A stretch of DNA of 64,000 bases from Microbacterium sp. SZ1. Lineage in GTDB: Bacteria > Actinomycetota > Actinomycetes > Actinomycetales > Microbacteriaceae. Each line of letters starts with the position of its first letter. Within the stretch, counting starts at the first letter, position 1. Both the position numbers and the translations under genes were made by a program. The stretch is taken from contig NZ_LPVV01000004.1 in NCBI RefSeq assembly GCF_002362255.1, positions 356,772-420,771 on the forward strand, in the 5' to 3' direction. The notes under the pieces are model-generated. The model saw only the letters and a list, made by a program, of their open reading frames with translations. It was not told the DNA's origin and did no database searches. This document shows positions 7,907 to 16,245 of this stretch, one piece after another.

Positions 7907-8960
7907 GGCGACGGATCTCCAGAACGATCATGAGGACGAGGTAGGCGCCTCCCACCGACACGGTGACGACGCCGACGGGAAGCACGACGGGGAGCAGGTG
8001 CTGGGCGACGAGGTCGGAGGCCAGCAGAAGGACGGCTCCGACCAGGGCCGACAGGCCCGGCGACAGGTACGGGGTGCGGGCGAGCAGGCGCGCCACCTGG
8101 GGTGCCGCCAGCGCGACGAACGCCACCGGGCCGGCGACCGTCGTCGCGGCGGCGACGAGCACCACGCCGATGAGGAGCGCCGCGCTGCGGACCAGCGCGG
8201 GGCGTGAGCCCGTCGCTGCTGCCACGTCGTCGCCGAGATCCAGCTGGCGGAGCCGCGGCCCCAGGCCGGCGGAGGCGATGACGAACGGCGCCGCGCAGAC
8301 GAGAGCGGTGAAGAGCGTCTCCGAGGTCACGCCGTTCAACGACCCGGCACCCCAGGCCGACGCGAACATCGCCGTCTCCAGTTCGATCTGCAACAGCATC
8401 CACGTGTTGAGCGACGCGAGCATCGCCGAGACCCCGATGCCGACGAGGATCAGGCGGAACCCCTGCACCCCGCCACGCGCTGCGAGGAGCCAGATCACGG
8501 CCGCGGCGGCGACCCCGCCGACCAGAGCGCCGACCGTGCGGACGGACGGGCTCGGCGAGACGAGCACGAGGGCGGCGAGCATGCCGGTGAAGGCGCCGTT
8601 CGAGAGTCCGAGAATGTCGGGGCTGGCGAGCGGGTTGCGCGTGACGCTCTGGAACAGCGCCCCGGCGATCGCGAGCAGGGCACCGACCGCAATGGCGGCG
8701 AGCGCACGCGGCAGCCGCCATTCGAGCACGACCGTGCGGTCGAGCCGGTCTCCGCCGCCGAGCAGCACGCCGAGCACGGCATCCGGACTCAGCGGGAACG
8801 TGCCCATCCCGAGAGCGAGGACGAGTAGTGCGGTCAGGGTGACGACGCTCGCCGCGCCGACCAGCAGGCTGCGGACCGGGACCGGAACACGGATCGAGCC
8901 GGCGCTGAGCAGCAGTCGGCGGGGGCGAGACGCGAGGAACGACCGACGGATGGAGGTCAT
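7899..8960 (-). CDS. FecCD-family iron-siderophore ABC permease (second subunit)
   Basis: This 353-residue permease has about nine to ten hydrophobic helices. FecCD hallmarks are WRLPRALAAIAVGALLAIAG followed by FQSVTRNPLASPDILGLSNGA, and the late GPVAFVALAAPQVARLL segment that contacts the ATPase. The true start is the ATG at 8960, which overlaps the stop of the preceding permease gene by four bases. The frame stays open further upstream, but that stretch is only an overlap of the neighbour gene. It forms a heterodimer with the permease encoded just upstream. Confidence 0.95.
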   Translation of the reverse strand: MTSIRRSFLASRPRRLLLSAGSIRVPVPVRSLLVGAASVVTLTALLVLALGMGTFPLSPDAVLGVLLGGGDRLDRTVVLEWRLPRALAAIAVGALLAIAGALFQSVTRNPLASPDILGLSNGAFTGMLAALVLVSPSPSVRTVGALVGGVAAAAVIWLLAARGGVQGFRLILVGIGVSAMLASLNTWMLLQIELETAMFASAWGAGSLNGVTSETLFTALVCAAPFVIASAGLGPRLRQLDLGDDVAAATGSRPALVRSAALLIGVVLVAAATTVAGPVAFVALAAPQVARLLARTPYLSPGLSALVGAVLLLASDLVAQHLLPVVLPVGVVTVSVGGAYLVLMIVLEIRRRA

Positions 8961-10003
8961 AGCGCACGCGCCTTGCGTCGCCGCGCCAGCGCGATGAGGA
9001 CCGGGGCACCCACGAGGGCCGTGACGATGCCGACGGGCACCTCGGCCGGAGCGATGATGACGCGGCCGAGCACGTCCGACAGCAGCACGATGACGGGCGC
9101 GAGCACGGCGGAGAGCGGGATGATGACGCGCTGGTCGACGCCGAAGACCGCGCGGATCACGTGCGGCACCATCAGGCCCACGAACGAGATGGGGCCGGCT
9201 ATCGCCGTGGCCCCTCCGGCGAGGAGGGTGACGGCCGCGATCACGCCTGTGCGGATGCCGGTGACGTTCGCGCCGTGGCTGCGGGCGATGTCCTCGCCCA
9301 GGCTCACGGAGTTCAGCCCCGGTGCGAGGATCAGCGCGATGAGGAGCCCCACGGCGAGGAACGCCAGCACAGGCAGGGTCTCGGCGACGCTCCGCCCCAG
9401 GAGTGACCCGGCGTTCCAGCTGCGCATCGAGTCGAACGCGTCGGGGTCGCTCAGGGTGGAGCCGGTCGTGATCCCCGAGAGCACGGCGCCCAGCGCGACT
9501 CCCGCGAGCGTCAGACGGATCGGGTCTGCGGCACCGCGCCCTGACGAGCCGACGACGTACACGGCGACGGTCACGATGAGGGCGCCGAGGAACGCCAGCC
9601 AGATGAACTCGGATGCCGTGCGCAGCCCGAGGAGCGAGACGCCGAGCGCCACCGCGAGGGCCGCGCCCGCGTTGACCCCGAGGATTCCGGGGTCGGCGAG
9701 CGGGTTGCGGGTGAACGCCTGCACGAGCGCCCCGGCGACGCCCAGGGCGGCCCCCGCGGCGGTGCCGATCAGCGTGCGGGGGATGCGCAGCTCGAGGAGG
9801 ACGTACCTGCTCTCGGAGGAGCCGTGCCCCGCGAGCGCGCTCCACAGCTGGGAGAACGGCAGCGGATTCGCTCCGACCGTGAGCGAGAGCACCACTGCCA
9901 CGACGAGGGTCGCGCCGAGCAGGACGAGTCCGACGAGCAGCGGTCCTCGGCGACGCCGTCGGGGCGGAGCCGCTCGCGACCCCGCCCCCGCGGTTGCGGT
10001 CAC
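8957..10003 (-). CDS. FecCD-family iron-siderophore ABC permease (first subunit)
   Basis: This 348-residue membrane permease has the family motif LRIPRTLIGTAAGAALGVAG then VQAFTRNPLADPGILGVNAGA, and the ATPase-contact loop GPISFVGLMVPHVIR. It is clearly a paralogue of the next gene and should pair with it. A GTG start at 10003 is chosen because it overlaps the lipoprotein stop by four bases and follows the pattern of the operon. An Arg-rich stretch (PPRRRRRG) sits before the first helix, consistent with an inside N-terminus. Confidence 0.93.
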   Translation of the reverse strand: MTATAGAGSRAAPPRRRRRGPLLVGLVLLGATLVVAVVLSLTVGANPLPFSQLWSALAGHGSSESRYVLLELRIPRTLIGTAAGAALGVAGALVQAFTRNPLADPGILGVNAGAALAVALGVSLLGLRTASEFIWLAFLGALIVTVAVYVVGSSGRGAADPIRLTLAGVALGAVLSGITTGSTLSDPDAFDSMRSWNAGSLLGRSVAETLPVLAFLAVGLLIALILAPGLNSVSLGEDIARSHGANVTGIRTGVIAAVTLLAGGATAIAGPISFVGLMVPHVIRAVFGVDQRVIIPLSAVLAPVIVLLSDVLGRVIIAPAEVPVGIVTALVGAPVLIALARRRKARAL

Positions 10004-10929
10004 CGCTTCGCTTCGAGGTGCTTCTCGATGTCGTCGAGCACGGCGTGCGCGCCCTTCGGACCCACACCCGACACCCAGTAGCTCGTGTCGACGAGGGTGA
10101 CAGAGGGGAACGCCGCGGCGTTCTGGGTCACTGGCGCCGGGACGGTGCCCTGGTCCTCGACGTCGGCGGTGGTGACGAACACCTCGTCGGCCGTCGCGTC
10201 GAGGATGTTCTCCGGCGAGATGTCGGCCTGCAGCCCGTCGGCCCAGTCCTGATCGGGGATCGTGTAGCCGGCGCACTCCAGCAGGCTCCCCGCGAACGAC
10301 ACCGGTCCGTAGAGGCTGAGCGTGGTCTCGTCGCGCGGACGGATCAGCTGCGCCGTCTTGCCGTCGACGCCGTACTGGTCACTGAGATCTTCGCAGCGCT
10401 GGTCGACCTCGGCGAGCAGGTCGGCGACCTCGTCCTCCTTGTTGAGGGCCTCGCCGATCAGCAGCGCGTTGTTGCGCCAGGGGTCGGCCTGGGTCTCGAT
10501 GAAGACGGTGGGGGCGATGGCCGAGAGCTGCTCGTAGAGAGCGGAGTGGCGGGCCTCCGTTCCGAGGATCAGATCGGGCTCGAGCGCGGCGATGGCCTCG
10601 AGGTCGGGCTCCGGCACGGTGCCGACGGCTCGGACCGCGTCGACACCGAGATAGGAAGGAGTGGACGCCACGTTGGACGCCACGGCGGCGCCGACGGGTG
10701 TGATGCCGACAGCCACGGCGGTGTCGAGCTCGAGCGGCTCGAGGGTGACCACGCGCTCCACGTCGGCCGGCACCTCGGTCGTGCCGCGCGCGTGCGTCAC
10801 CTCGTGGATGTCACCCGTATCGTCGGTCGCGGGCGTTTCCGCATCCGCCGCGCACCCGCCCAGGAGGAGGATCGCGGAGGTGGTGAGGGCGAGCAGAGGG
10901 AGCACGGAGCGTCGAACGCGTGAGGGCAC
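10000..10929 (-). CDS. Iron-siderophore substrate-binding lipoprotein
   Basis: From the GTG at 10929 this is 309 residues, with a signal peptide (RVRR, hydrophobic run) ending in the lipobox LLGGC at Cys26, so the mature protein is lipid-anchored outside the membrane. The rest is a FepB/FhuD-type class III binding protein: RVVTLEPLELDTAVAVGITPVG, a long bridging helix region and DLEAIAALEPDLILG. A purine-rich ribosome site lies upstream and an IdeR-type iron box begins 26 bases before the start. It is first in the five-gene uptake operon. No siderophore synthesis genes are in the window. Confidence 0.94.
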   Translation of the reverse strand: MPSRVRRSVLPLLALTTSAILLLGGCAADAETPATDDTGDIHEVTHARGTTEVPADVERVVTLEPLELDTAVAVGITPVGAAVASNVASTPSYLGVDAVRAVGTVPEPDLEAIAALEPDLILGTEARHSALYEQLSAIAPTVFIETQADPWRNNALLIGEALNKEDEVADLLAEVDQRCEDLSDQYGVDGKTAQLIRPRDETTLSLYGPVSFAGSLLECAGYTIPDQDWADGLQADISPENILDATADEVFVTTADVEDQGTVPAPVTQNAAAFPSVTLVDTSYWVSGVGPKGAHAVLDDIEKHLEAKR

Positions 10930-10954
10930 GGCGGAGGCCTTTCTCTTCAAGGGG

Positions 10955-10973
10955 TTAGGTAATGCTAACCAAA
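10955..10973. promoter_or_regulatory. IdeR/DtxR iron box
   Basis: Read on the minus strand, the site TTTGGTTAGCATTACCTAA matches 16 of 19 positions of the known DtxR/IdeR consensus. It sits 26 bases upstream of the siderophore lipoprotein start, where an iron-loaded repressor would block transcription. This predicts iron-repressed expression of the operon at 6243-10929. Confidence 0.85.
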
Positions 10974-11021
10974 GAGGGCCCGTCCACGTCAAAGCGAGCA
11001 CTCGGCGCGACTCCGGACACA

Positions 11022-11054
11022 GCAGCGGGTCCCCGTCGTCCGAGGACCCGCTGC
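11022..11054. terminator. Hairpin terminator of the amino-sugar operon
   Basis: A perfect 11-bp stem (gcagcgggtcc at 11022-11032 against 11044-11054) lies 10 bases past the stop of the Gfo/Idh gene. There is no T-run, as is common in this genome. Confidence 0.7.
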
Positions 11055-11064
11055 GTCGTTCGTC

Positions 11065-12075
11065 TCAGCGAGCGACCTCAGCCCACGTACGAGTACGCAG
11101 CGACTCGTCGATCGCATCGAGGACGCGTGCGGCGGAGACCGCCTCGTCGATGCCGATGCGGCTCGGCAGGTCGAACTCCACCATCTGCAGGAAGTAGTCG
11201 AACTGCTGAGGCACCACACCTTCCAGACGCCCGTCGAGCTCGGGGTCGAGCATCGTATTGGGCAGGCGGAAGTCGTCGAGCGTGTCGAGAGAGATGCCCT
11301 CGGCTGTGACGTCCACCTTGATGTTGCCGTCGGTCCCGTAGAGGTCGAACTGCGAGGCGAGACCGCTCGGGGTGGATTCCGGCAGCACCCAGGAGATCTC
11401 GATCGTCCCGATCGCGCCGTTCTCGAGCTCGGCGAGGATGAGCGCGACGTCGACGCCCTCCTTGCCGGCGGCCGGCAGCACCTTGGCTGCGGTGGTCGCC
11501 GAGACGCGAACGATGGGGCTGCCGGAGATCCACTGCACCAGATCGATGTCGTGGATGCCCTGGTACATGTAGATCGGAGACGCGCCGTTGTTCGCGAAGC
11601 CGACGCCGCGGGGAACGATGCGGGCGGCCCGGAAGTGCACGGGCTCTCCGACCGATCCCGCCGCCACCGTCTTCGCCGCAGAGCGGAAGCGCGGGTCATG
11701 GCGCAGAACGTGCCCGACGAGGACCTTGGAGTCGGTGGCCTTCGCCGCGGCATCCGCGATGGCGCGCGCCCCCTCGAGGGTGTCGGCGAGCGGCTTCTCG
11801 ACGAGCACGTGCAGACCGGCCTGCAGAGCCTCGACCGTCACCCCGACGTGGAGCCTGTCGGGCACCGCGATGATGACGCCGTCGAGGGCGACCGCCTCGC
11901 GGGCGGCGTCGAGGGTCGGATACCACGGCGCCCCATACTGCTCGGCGACCCGACGACCGCTCTCCTCGAACGGATCCACGACCGCGGCCAGGGTGGCCCG
12001 CGGATTCTCTGCGACGATGCGACAGTGCACCTGGCCCATACGGCCGGCGCCGACGACGGCGATGTTGGTGGTCAT
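11065..12075 (-). CDS. Gfo/Idh/MocA-family NAD(P)-dependent oxidoreductase
   Basis: This 336-residue protein has an N-terminal Rossmann fold (VVGAGRMGQVH, residues 8-18), the family EKP motif (VLVEKPLAD) with its catalytic Lys, and the His-Asp pair in YQGIHDIDLVQW in the C-terminal domain. It is last in the amino-sugar operon and overlaps nanE by four bases. Members linked to sialic acid catabolism (NanOx, YjhC) act on 2,7-anhydro- or dehydro-sialic acids, so a related role is possible here. Inositol- or amino-sugar dehydrogenase activity is equally compatible with the sequence. Confidence 0.92.
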   Translation of the reverse strand: MTTNIAVVGAGRMGQVHCRIVAENPRATLAAVVDPFEESGRRVAEQYGAPWYPTLDAAREAVALDGVIIAVPDRLHVGVTVEALQAGLHVLVEKPLADTLEGARAIADAAAKATDSKVLVGHVLRHDPRFRSAAKTVAAGSVGEPVHFRAARIVPRGVGFANNGASPIYMYQGIHDIDLVQWISGSPIVRVSATTAAKVLPAAGKEGVDVALILAELENGAIGTIEISWVLPESTPSGLASQFDLYGTDGNIKVDVTAEGISLDTLDDFRLPNTMLDPELDGRLEGVVPQQFDYFLQMVEFDLPSRIGIDEAVSAARVLDAIDESLRTRTWAEVAR

Positions 12076-12764
12076 GCTGATGCTCCCTTCGTGAGCGTGG
12101 GCACGGCGGCCAGATAGCGCTTGGTCAGCGCCATCGGCTCCGTGATGGATGTTCCGACGACGACCGCGAACGCCCCGGCGTCGAATGCCGCCCGCAGCTC
12201 GTCCGGGGACTTGATGCGTCCCTCGGCGATGACGGGCGTGGGAAGAGCGGCGAGCCGTCCGACGAGTGCGATGTCGGGGTCGCCGTCGCGATTCTGCGGA
12301 ACGCTCGTGTAGCCGGAGAGGGTGGTGCCGACGAGGTCCGCACCGAGGTCCGCGGCGTGCGTGCCCGCCTCGAAGCCGTCGATGTCGGCCATGACGGGGG
12401 CGCCCAGTTCACGGACGGCGGGAAGCAGGGCGTCGACGTGCGGGAACTCCCCTCTGGTGCGCAGCGTCGCGTCCAGAGCGACGATATCCGCCCCGGCATC
12501 CAGAAGCATCTTCGCCCGGTCTACCGTCGGCGTGATCCACTGGACGCCGTCCTCGACCACCTTCTCGAGGCCGATGATCGGAACGTCGACGCGGGCGCGC
12601 ACGGCGGCCACGTGCTCGGCGCTGTTGATGCGTACGGCCGAAGCGCCCGCGAGGACCGCGGCTTCGGCGATGGCCGCGATGATTCCCGGGTCGCGCAACG
12701 GCGACCCGTCCGGCGCCTGACAGGACACGATGAGGCGTCCGCGTAGCGTCTCGAGGTCGAGCAT
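12072..12764 (-). CDS. nanE: N-acylglucosamine-6-phosphate 2-epimerase (ManNAc-6-P epimerase)
   Basis: This 230-residue (beta/alpha)8 enzyme converts N-acetylmannosamine-6-phosphate to N-acetylglucosamine-6-phosphate in the cytosol. The NanE pattern is clear: IVSCQAPDGSPLRDP at the start, GASAVRINSAEHVAA, PIIGLEKVV, ADIVALDATLRTR, then PVIAEGRIKSPDEL with the catalytic Glu/Lys region and a closing GAFAVVVGTSITEP phosphate loop. GGAG lies ahead of the ATG, two bases after the kinase stop. Its product must be deacetylated by NagA, which is not in this operon, before NagB can act. Confidence 0.95.
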   Translation of the reverse strand: MLDLETLRGRLIVSCQAPDGSPLRDPGIIAAIAEAAVLAGASAVRINSAEHVAAVRARVDVPIIGLEKVVEDGVQWITPTVDRAKMLLDAGADIVALDATLRTRGEFPHVDALLPAVRELGAPVMADIDGFEAGTHAADLGADLVGTTLSGYTSVPQNRDGDPDIALVGRLAALPTPVIAEGRIKSPDELRAAFDAGAFAVVVGTSITEPMALTKRYLAAVPTLTKGASA

Positions 12765-12766
12765 TC

Positions 12767-13669
12767 TTACTCCTTCACTGCGATGAGACCGGCGAACGCC
12801 GATCGGATAGTCACGTCCTCCGCGACCACGCGCGCGCCCTCGAGCGCCGCGTCGGCCCGGACCAGCAGCTCATCGGCCGGCACATCGGCGCGTCCGAGCG
12901 CTGCACGGACCTCGCGGACGAACAGTGGCGAGCGCACCAGACCGCCTGTGAGGCCGACGGGTCCGACCGCGATGCGGGCTGCGCGAATGGTCCGGGCGAG
13001 TTCGGCGGCTGCGGCGCGAACGATGTCGAGGGCGACGGCATCTCCCTCGCCCGCGGCTGCGAGGACATCGGGGGCGAACTCGGCCACGAACTTCGGCGGC
13101 GGCGTCGAGCCCATCGCCTGGATGTAGATGTCGGCTGCCGAGCCGAGGCGACGAGTTCGATCGGAGAGCGTCGTCGGCTCTCCGCGCCCCTCCTGCGCGT
13201 CGAGAGCCGCCTGCAGGCCTCTCTGCCCGATCCAGAATCCGCTTCCGAAGTCGCCGAGCAGGTATCCGCGGGCGTCGATGCGGCGGGGTGGAGTGTCGGC
13301 CCCGATGCCGAGCGCAGCCGTTCCGGTGCCGCAGATCGCCACGGTTCCGAGACGTGCGCCGACGGTTCCGAGGAACGCCGTCACGGCATCCGCTGCGATG
13401 ACGACGCGGCGAGCGCCGAGGGACTCGTGCAGCAACGCGGCGAGAGCCGCCGGCGCATCCGATCCCTCGACGAATCCCGAGAGTCCCACTCCGATGCGCG
13501 CGGGACGAGCTGCCGTCGGCACCCGATCGCTGATCCGGCGCGCGAGCGCGCGCACGTGATCGCCGTCGGTGAGGGCGGTGACACCGAGGGACGACCCGAC
13601 CACGTCGCCGTCGTCGACGCGCAGGCGGAAGCCGGTCTGCCCGACGTCCACCGCGAGTGTGCCACTCAT
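12767..13669 (-). CDS. BadF/BadG-type sugar kinase, probable N-acetylglucosamine/N-acetylmannosamine kinase
   Basis: This 300-residue protein is of the ASKHA kinase fold related to eukaryotic GlcNAc kinase. Motifs: phosphate-1 AVDVGQTGFRLRV near the N-terminus, phosphate-2 VAICGTGTAALG, and GDFGSGFWIGQRGL, which is diagnostic for GlcNAc-kinase-like members. Position between nagB and nanE suggests it phosphorylates an N-acetylhexosamine at C6. The start is the ATG overlapping the nagB stop by four bases; the frame is open upstream but there it overlaps nagB. ManNAc versus GlcNAc specificity cannot be decided from sequence. Confidence 0.88.
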   Translation of the reverse strand: MSGTLAVDVGQTGFRLRVDDGDVVGSSLGVTALTDGDHVRALARRISDRVPTAARPARIGVGLSGFVEGSDAPAALAALLHESLGARRVVIAADAVTAFLGTVGARLGTVAICGTGTAALGIGADTPPRRIDARGYLLGDFGSGFWIGQRGLQAALDAQEGRGEPTTLSDRTRRLGSAADIYIQAMGSTPPPKFVAEFAPDVLAAAGEGDAVALDIVRAAAAELARTIRAARIAVGPVGLTGGLVRSPLFVREVRAALGRADVPADELLVRADAALEGARVVAEDVTIRSAFAGLIAVKE

Positions 13670-14418
13670 AGCGCGCACCGGCCGTGACGGGCGCGGGAGG
13701 ACAGCTGCGATGCGGCGGCCCGGTCCAGGAACCAGGTCACGTCGGGGTGCTCGCGCAGCACGCTCGCGGGCATCTCCTCGGTCCGCGGTCCGTCGATGGC
13801 GGCGGCGACCGCGGCGGCCTTCGCGTCTCCGGATGCTACGACCACCAGCCGACGGGCTTCCATGATGGTGCCGATGCCCTGGGTGACGCTGCGCTGCGGG
13901 ACGTCGTCGGGAGAGTCGAAGAAGCGGGCGTTGGCCTCGCGGGTGGCGGGGGCGAGGTCGACGACGCGGGTGCGCGACCGGAACGACGACCCCGGCTCGT
14001 TGAACCCGATGTGGCCGTTCCGGCCGATGCCGAGGATCTGCAGATCGATGCCGCCGAGCGCCGCGATGAGCCCGTCGTACGCGTCGGGCCTGTGCCCGTC
14101 GGGCAGGTGCACGCGAGCAGACGGGACCCCGAGTGGTACCGCGATCTCGCGCTCGACGACCGCGCGGTAGCTCTCGGGATGACCGGCCGGCAGTCCGATG
14201 TACTCGTCGAGCGCGAACAGCGTCACGTCGGAGAGATCGAGACGGCGCCGCGCCATCTCGCTGTACACAGGGCTCGGCGACGACCCCGTGGCGACGCCGA
14301 GGTTGCGAAGGTCGCCCCCGCGGAGCAGCTCTTCGATGACGTCGACGGTCGCTGATGCCGCAGCAGCGGCCGTCGGATAGGTCCCCGCGACGGTCTTGCG
14401 CAGCGCGATGTCTGTCAC
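13666..14418 (-). CDS. nagB: Glucosamine-6-phosphate deaminase
   Basis: This 250-residue enzyme turns glucosamine-6-phosphate into fructose-6-phosphate and ammonia, feeding amino sugars into glycolysis. The family signature is present: ATGSSPSPVY phosphate loop, LFALDEYIGLP with the catalytic Asp, GIGRNGHIGFNEPG with the catalytic His, and late TQGIGTIMEARRLVV. The length fits the short Gram-positive type without the allosteric C-terminal extension. A GTG start at 14418 is chosen because it overlaps the permease stop (GTGA). Confidence 0.95.
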   Translation of the reverse strand: MTDIALRKTVAGTYPTAAAAASATVDVIEELLRGGDLRNLGVATGSSPSPVYSEMARRRLDLSDVTLFALDEYIGLPAGHPESYRAVVEREIAVPLGVPSARVHLPDGHRPDAYDGLIAALGGIDLQILGIGRNGHIGFNEPGSSFRSRTRVVDLAPATREANARFFDSPDDVPQRSVTQGIGTIMEARRLVVVASGDAKAAAVAAAIDGPRTEEMPASVLREHPDVTWFLDRAAASQLSSRARHGRCAL

Positions 14419-15248
14419 TTGACCCCTCCGAACGAGAGGCCGCGCGCCATGTGCTTGCGGACGATGATCGCGAAGATGACGATGGGCAGTGCGCCGATGA
14501 CACCTGCGGCGGTGAGACGGGCCCAGTTTGTTCCGAAGAAGCTGAGGAAGCCCGCGATCGTGACCGGGACGGTCTGGCTGTCGCCGCTGGTGAGCACGAG
14601 CGCGTACAGGAACTCGTTCCACGACTGGATGAGGGCGAGCACGAACGTCGCGAACGCCGCGCCCCAGACGTTGGGGAGAACGCACTGGAAGAGGGTGCGC
14701 CACTCGCCGAGGCCGTCGATCATCGCCGCCTCCCTGATCTCGCGGGGGAACGCCACGAGGAAGGAGCGGAAGATGAGGACGGCGAGGAGGATCGCATAGA
14801 ACGAGTGCACGATCGTGAGCCCGACCGGGTTGCCGGTGAGTCCGATGCCGAAGAACGCCCGGTAGAACGGCGTCAGCGTCAGGACAGGCGGAACCGTCGT
14901 GAGCAGCAGGATGCCGAGCGTGACGCGGGCGGACCACGCCGACTCGGGAGGCCACACCTGGGTCGTCAGGTACGCGAGCGGCAGACCGACGAGGATGCCC
15001 ACGAGGCTGCTGACCACGGCGACGAGGGTGCTGACGACCATCGCCTGGCCCATTCCACCGTCGACCCAGGCGCTGACGTAGCTGCCGAACTGGGGAACGA
15101 AGAACCACACCGGCTCTCGACTGAAGGCGTCGACGTCGCTCTTGAGCGAGGTGCTGACCAGCCAGACCACGGGCAGGATGCACCAGATGACGAAGACGTA
15201 GACCGCGACGACGCGGAGGGTGTGCAGGATGTTGCGACGCGTTCTCAT
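14415..15248 (-). CDS. Carbohydrate ABC permease, MalG-type
   Basis: This 277-residue inner permease subunit has six predicted helices. The EAA loop that docks to the ATPase is visible in FPREIREAAMIDGLGEWRT ending in VLPNVWG. The N-terminal VVAVYVFVIWCILPVVWLVSTSLK is typical of sugar importers of the CUT1 class. The operon encodes no ATPase, so a shared MsiK-type ATPase elsewhere is expected, as is common in Actinobacteria. The start is the ATG overlapping the other permease gene by four bases. Confidence 0.94.
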   Translation of the reverse strand: MRTRRNILHTLRVVAVYVFVIWCILPVVWLVSTSLKSDVDAFSREPVWFFVPQFGSYVSAWVDGGMGQAMVVSTLVAVVSSLVGILVGLPLAYLTTQVWPPESAWSARVTLGILLLTTVPPVLTLTPFYRAFFGIGLTGNPVGLTIVHSFYAILLAVLIFRSFLVAFPREIREAAMIDGLGEWRTLFQCVLPNVWGAAFATFVLALIQSWNEFLYALVLTSGDSQTVPVTIAGFLSFFGTNWARLTAAGVIGALPIVIFAIIVRKHMARGLSFGGVK

Positions 15249-16213
15249 CGACGTGCCTTCCAGATTCGCAGCCCCATGAGGCGAGTGGCAGTGGGGAACA
15301 GGACGATCAGCACGACGAGGGAGACCAGTGCACCGACGGTGGTGGCGTACCCGATGTCGAACGTCTCGAAGCCGAGTCGGTAGACGTAGTTGCTGATGGC
15401 GAGGGTGGAGGTGCCGGGGCCGCCCTTCGTCATCGTGTTCACGATCGCGAAAGTCTTGACGGCGTCGATCACGCGCAGGAGCACGACGATCGACAGCACC
15501 GGCGCCAGCATCGGCAGGGTGACGTTCCAGAGCAGCCGGAACCCGCCCGCGCCGTCGAGCTGGGCCGCCTCGAACGGGGACGGATCGAGCGACTCGAGTC
15601 CTGCAAGGACGATGATGACGACGAATGGCGTGTTCTGCCAGACCTCGACGAGGATGACGGCGCCGAGCGCCGTGGCGGGATCCGCGAGGAAGGCATGGCC
15701 GCCGATGCCCACCGTGTCGAGGAACCAGTTGATGAAGCCGGATGTCGGGTCCATGAGCAGGCGCCACATCAGGCCGGCGACGACCGGGGTCAGCACCATC
15801 GGGATGAGGATGAGTGCTCGCAGCACCCCCTTGCCCGGGATCCGCCCGTGCAGGGCGAGCGCGATCGACACCCCGAGCACGAGCTCGATGGCCACGCCCG
15901 CGACGACGTAGATGAGGGTGACACGGATCGATCCGAGGAGTGTCTGGTCCGACAGCGCCCTGGCGAAGTTGTCCCACCCGACGAAGATGTTCTCGCTTCC
16001 GGGGCGGAGCAGGTTCTCCGCGTGGGTGACGAGGTTGGCGCCCTGCATGACGATGATGACCAGCAGGGGAACGATGACGATCAGTGCGGGAAGAGCCAGG
16101 CTCGCCTGAGCGAGCCGCGGGCGGAGGGACTTGCGCCGGGGGGAACGCCGGAACGGAGGGTCCGAGACTGCGCTTTCGGCATCGGGACGTGGGGGCGTCA
16201 TGAGCTTCGTCAT
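15245..16213 (-). CDS. Carbohydrate ABC permease, MalF-type
   Basis: This 322-residue permease partner of the MalG-type subunit has a basic N-terminus (RRSPRRKSLRPRLA), then six helices. Its EAA loop reads PFEAAQLDGAGGFRLLW followed by TLPML. Together with the lipoprotein upstream it forms an importer for an unknown oligosaccharide or amino sugar. A second in-frame ATG 12 bases downstream is also possible; the first was kept because a GGAAG ribosome site precedes it. Confidence 0.94.
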   Translation of the reverse strand: MTKLMTPPRPDAESAVSDPPFRRSPRRKSLRPRLAQASLALPALIVIVPLLVIIVMQGANLVTHAENLLRPGSENIFVGWDNFARALSDQTLLGSIRVTLIYVVAGVAIELVLGVSIALALHGRIPGKGVLRALILIPMVLTPVVAGLMWRLLMDPTSGFINWFLDTVGIGGHAFLADPATALGAVILVEVWQNTPFVVIIVLAGLESLDPSPFEAAQLDGAGGFRLLWNVTLPMLAPVLSIVVLLRVIDAVKTFAIVNTMTKGGPGTSTLAISNYVYRLGFETFDIGYATTVGALVSLVVLIVLFPTATRLMGLRIWKARR

Positions 16214-16245
16214 CGTCTTGTTCTTCCGTTCCGGCGTTCGTTCTC

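Noticed and set aside
10004..10276. Longer N-terminal extension of the first siderophore permease
   Set aside because: It overlaps the lipoprotein gene entirely and has no hydrophobic or conserved content; the GTG at 10003 fits the operon overlap pattern.
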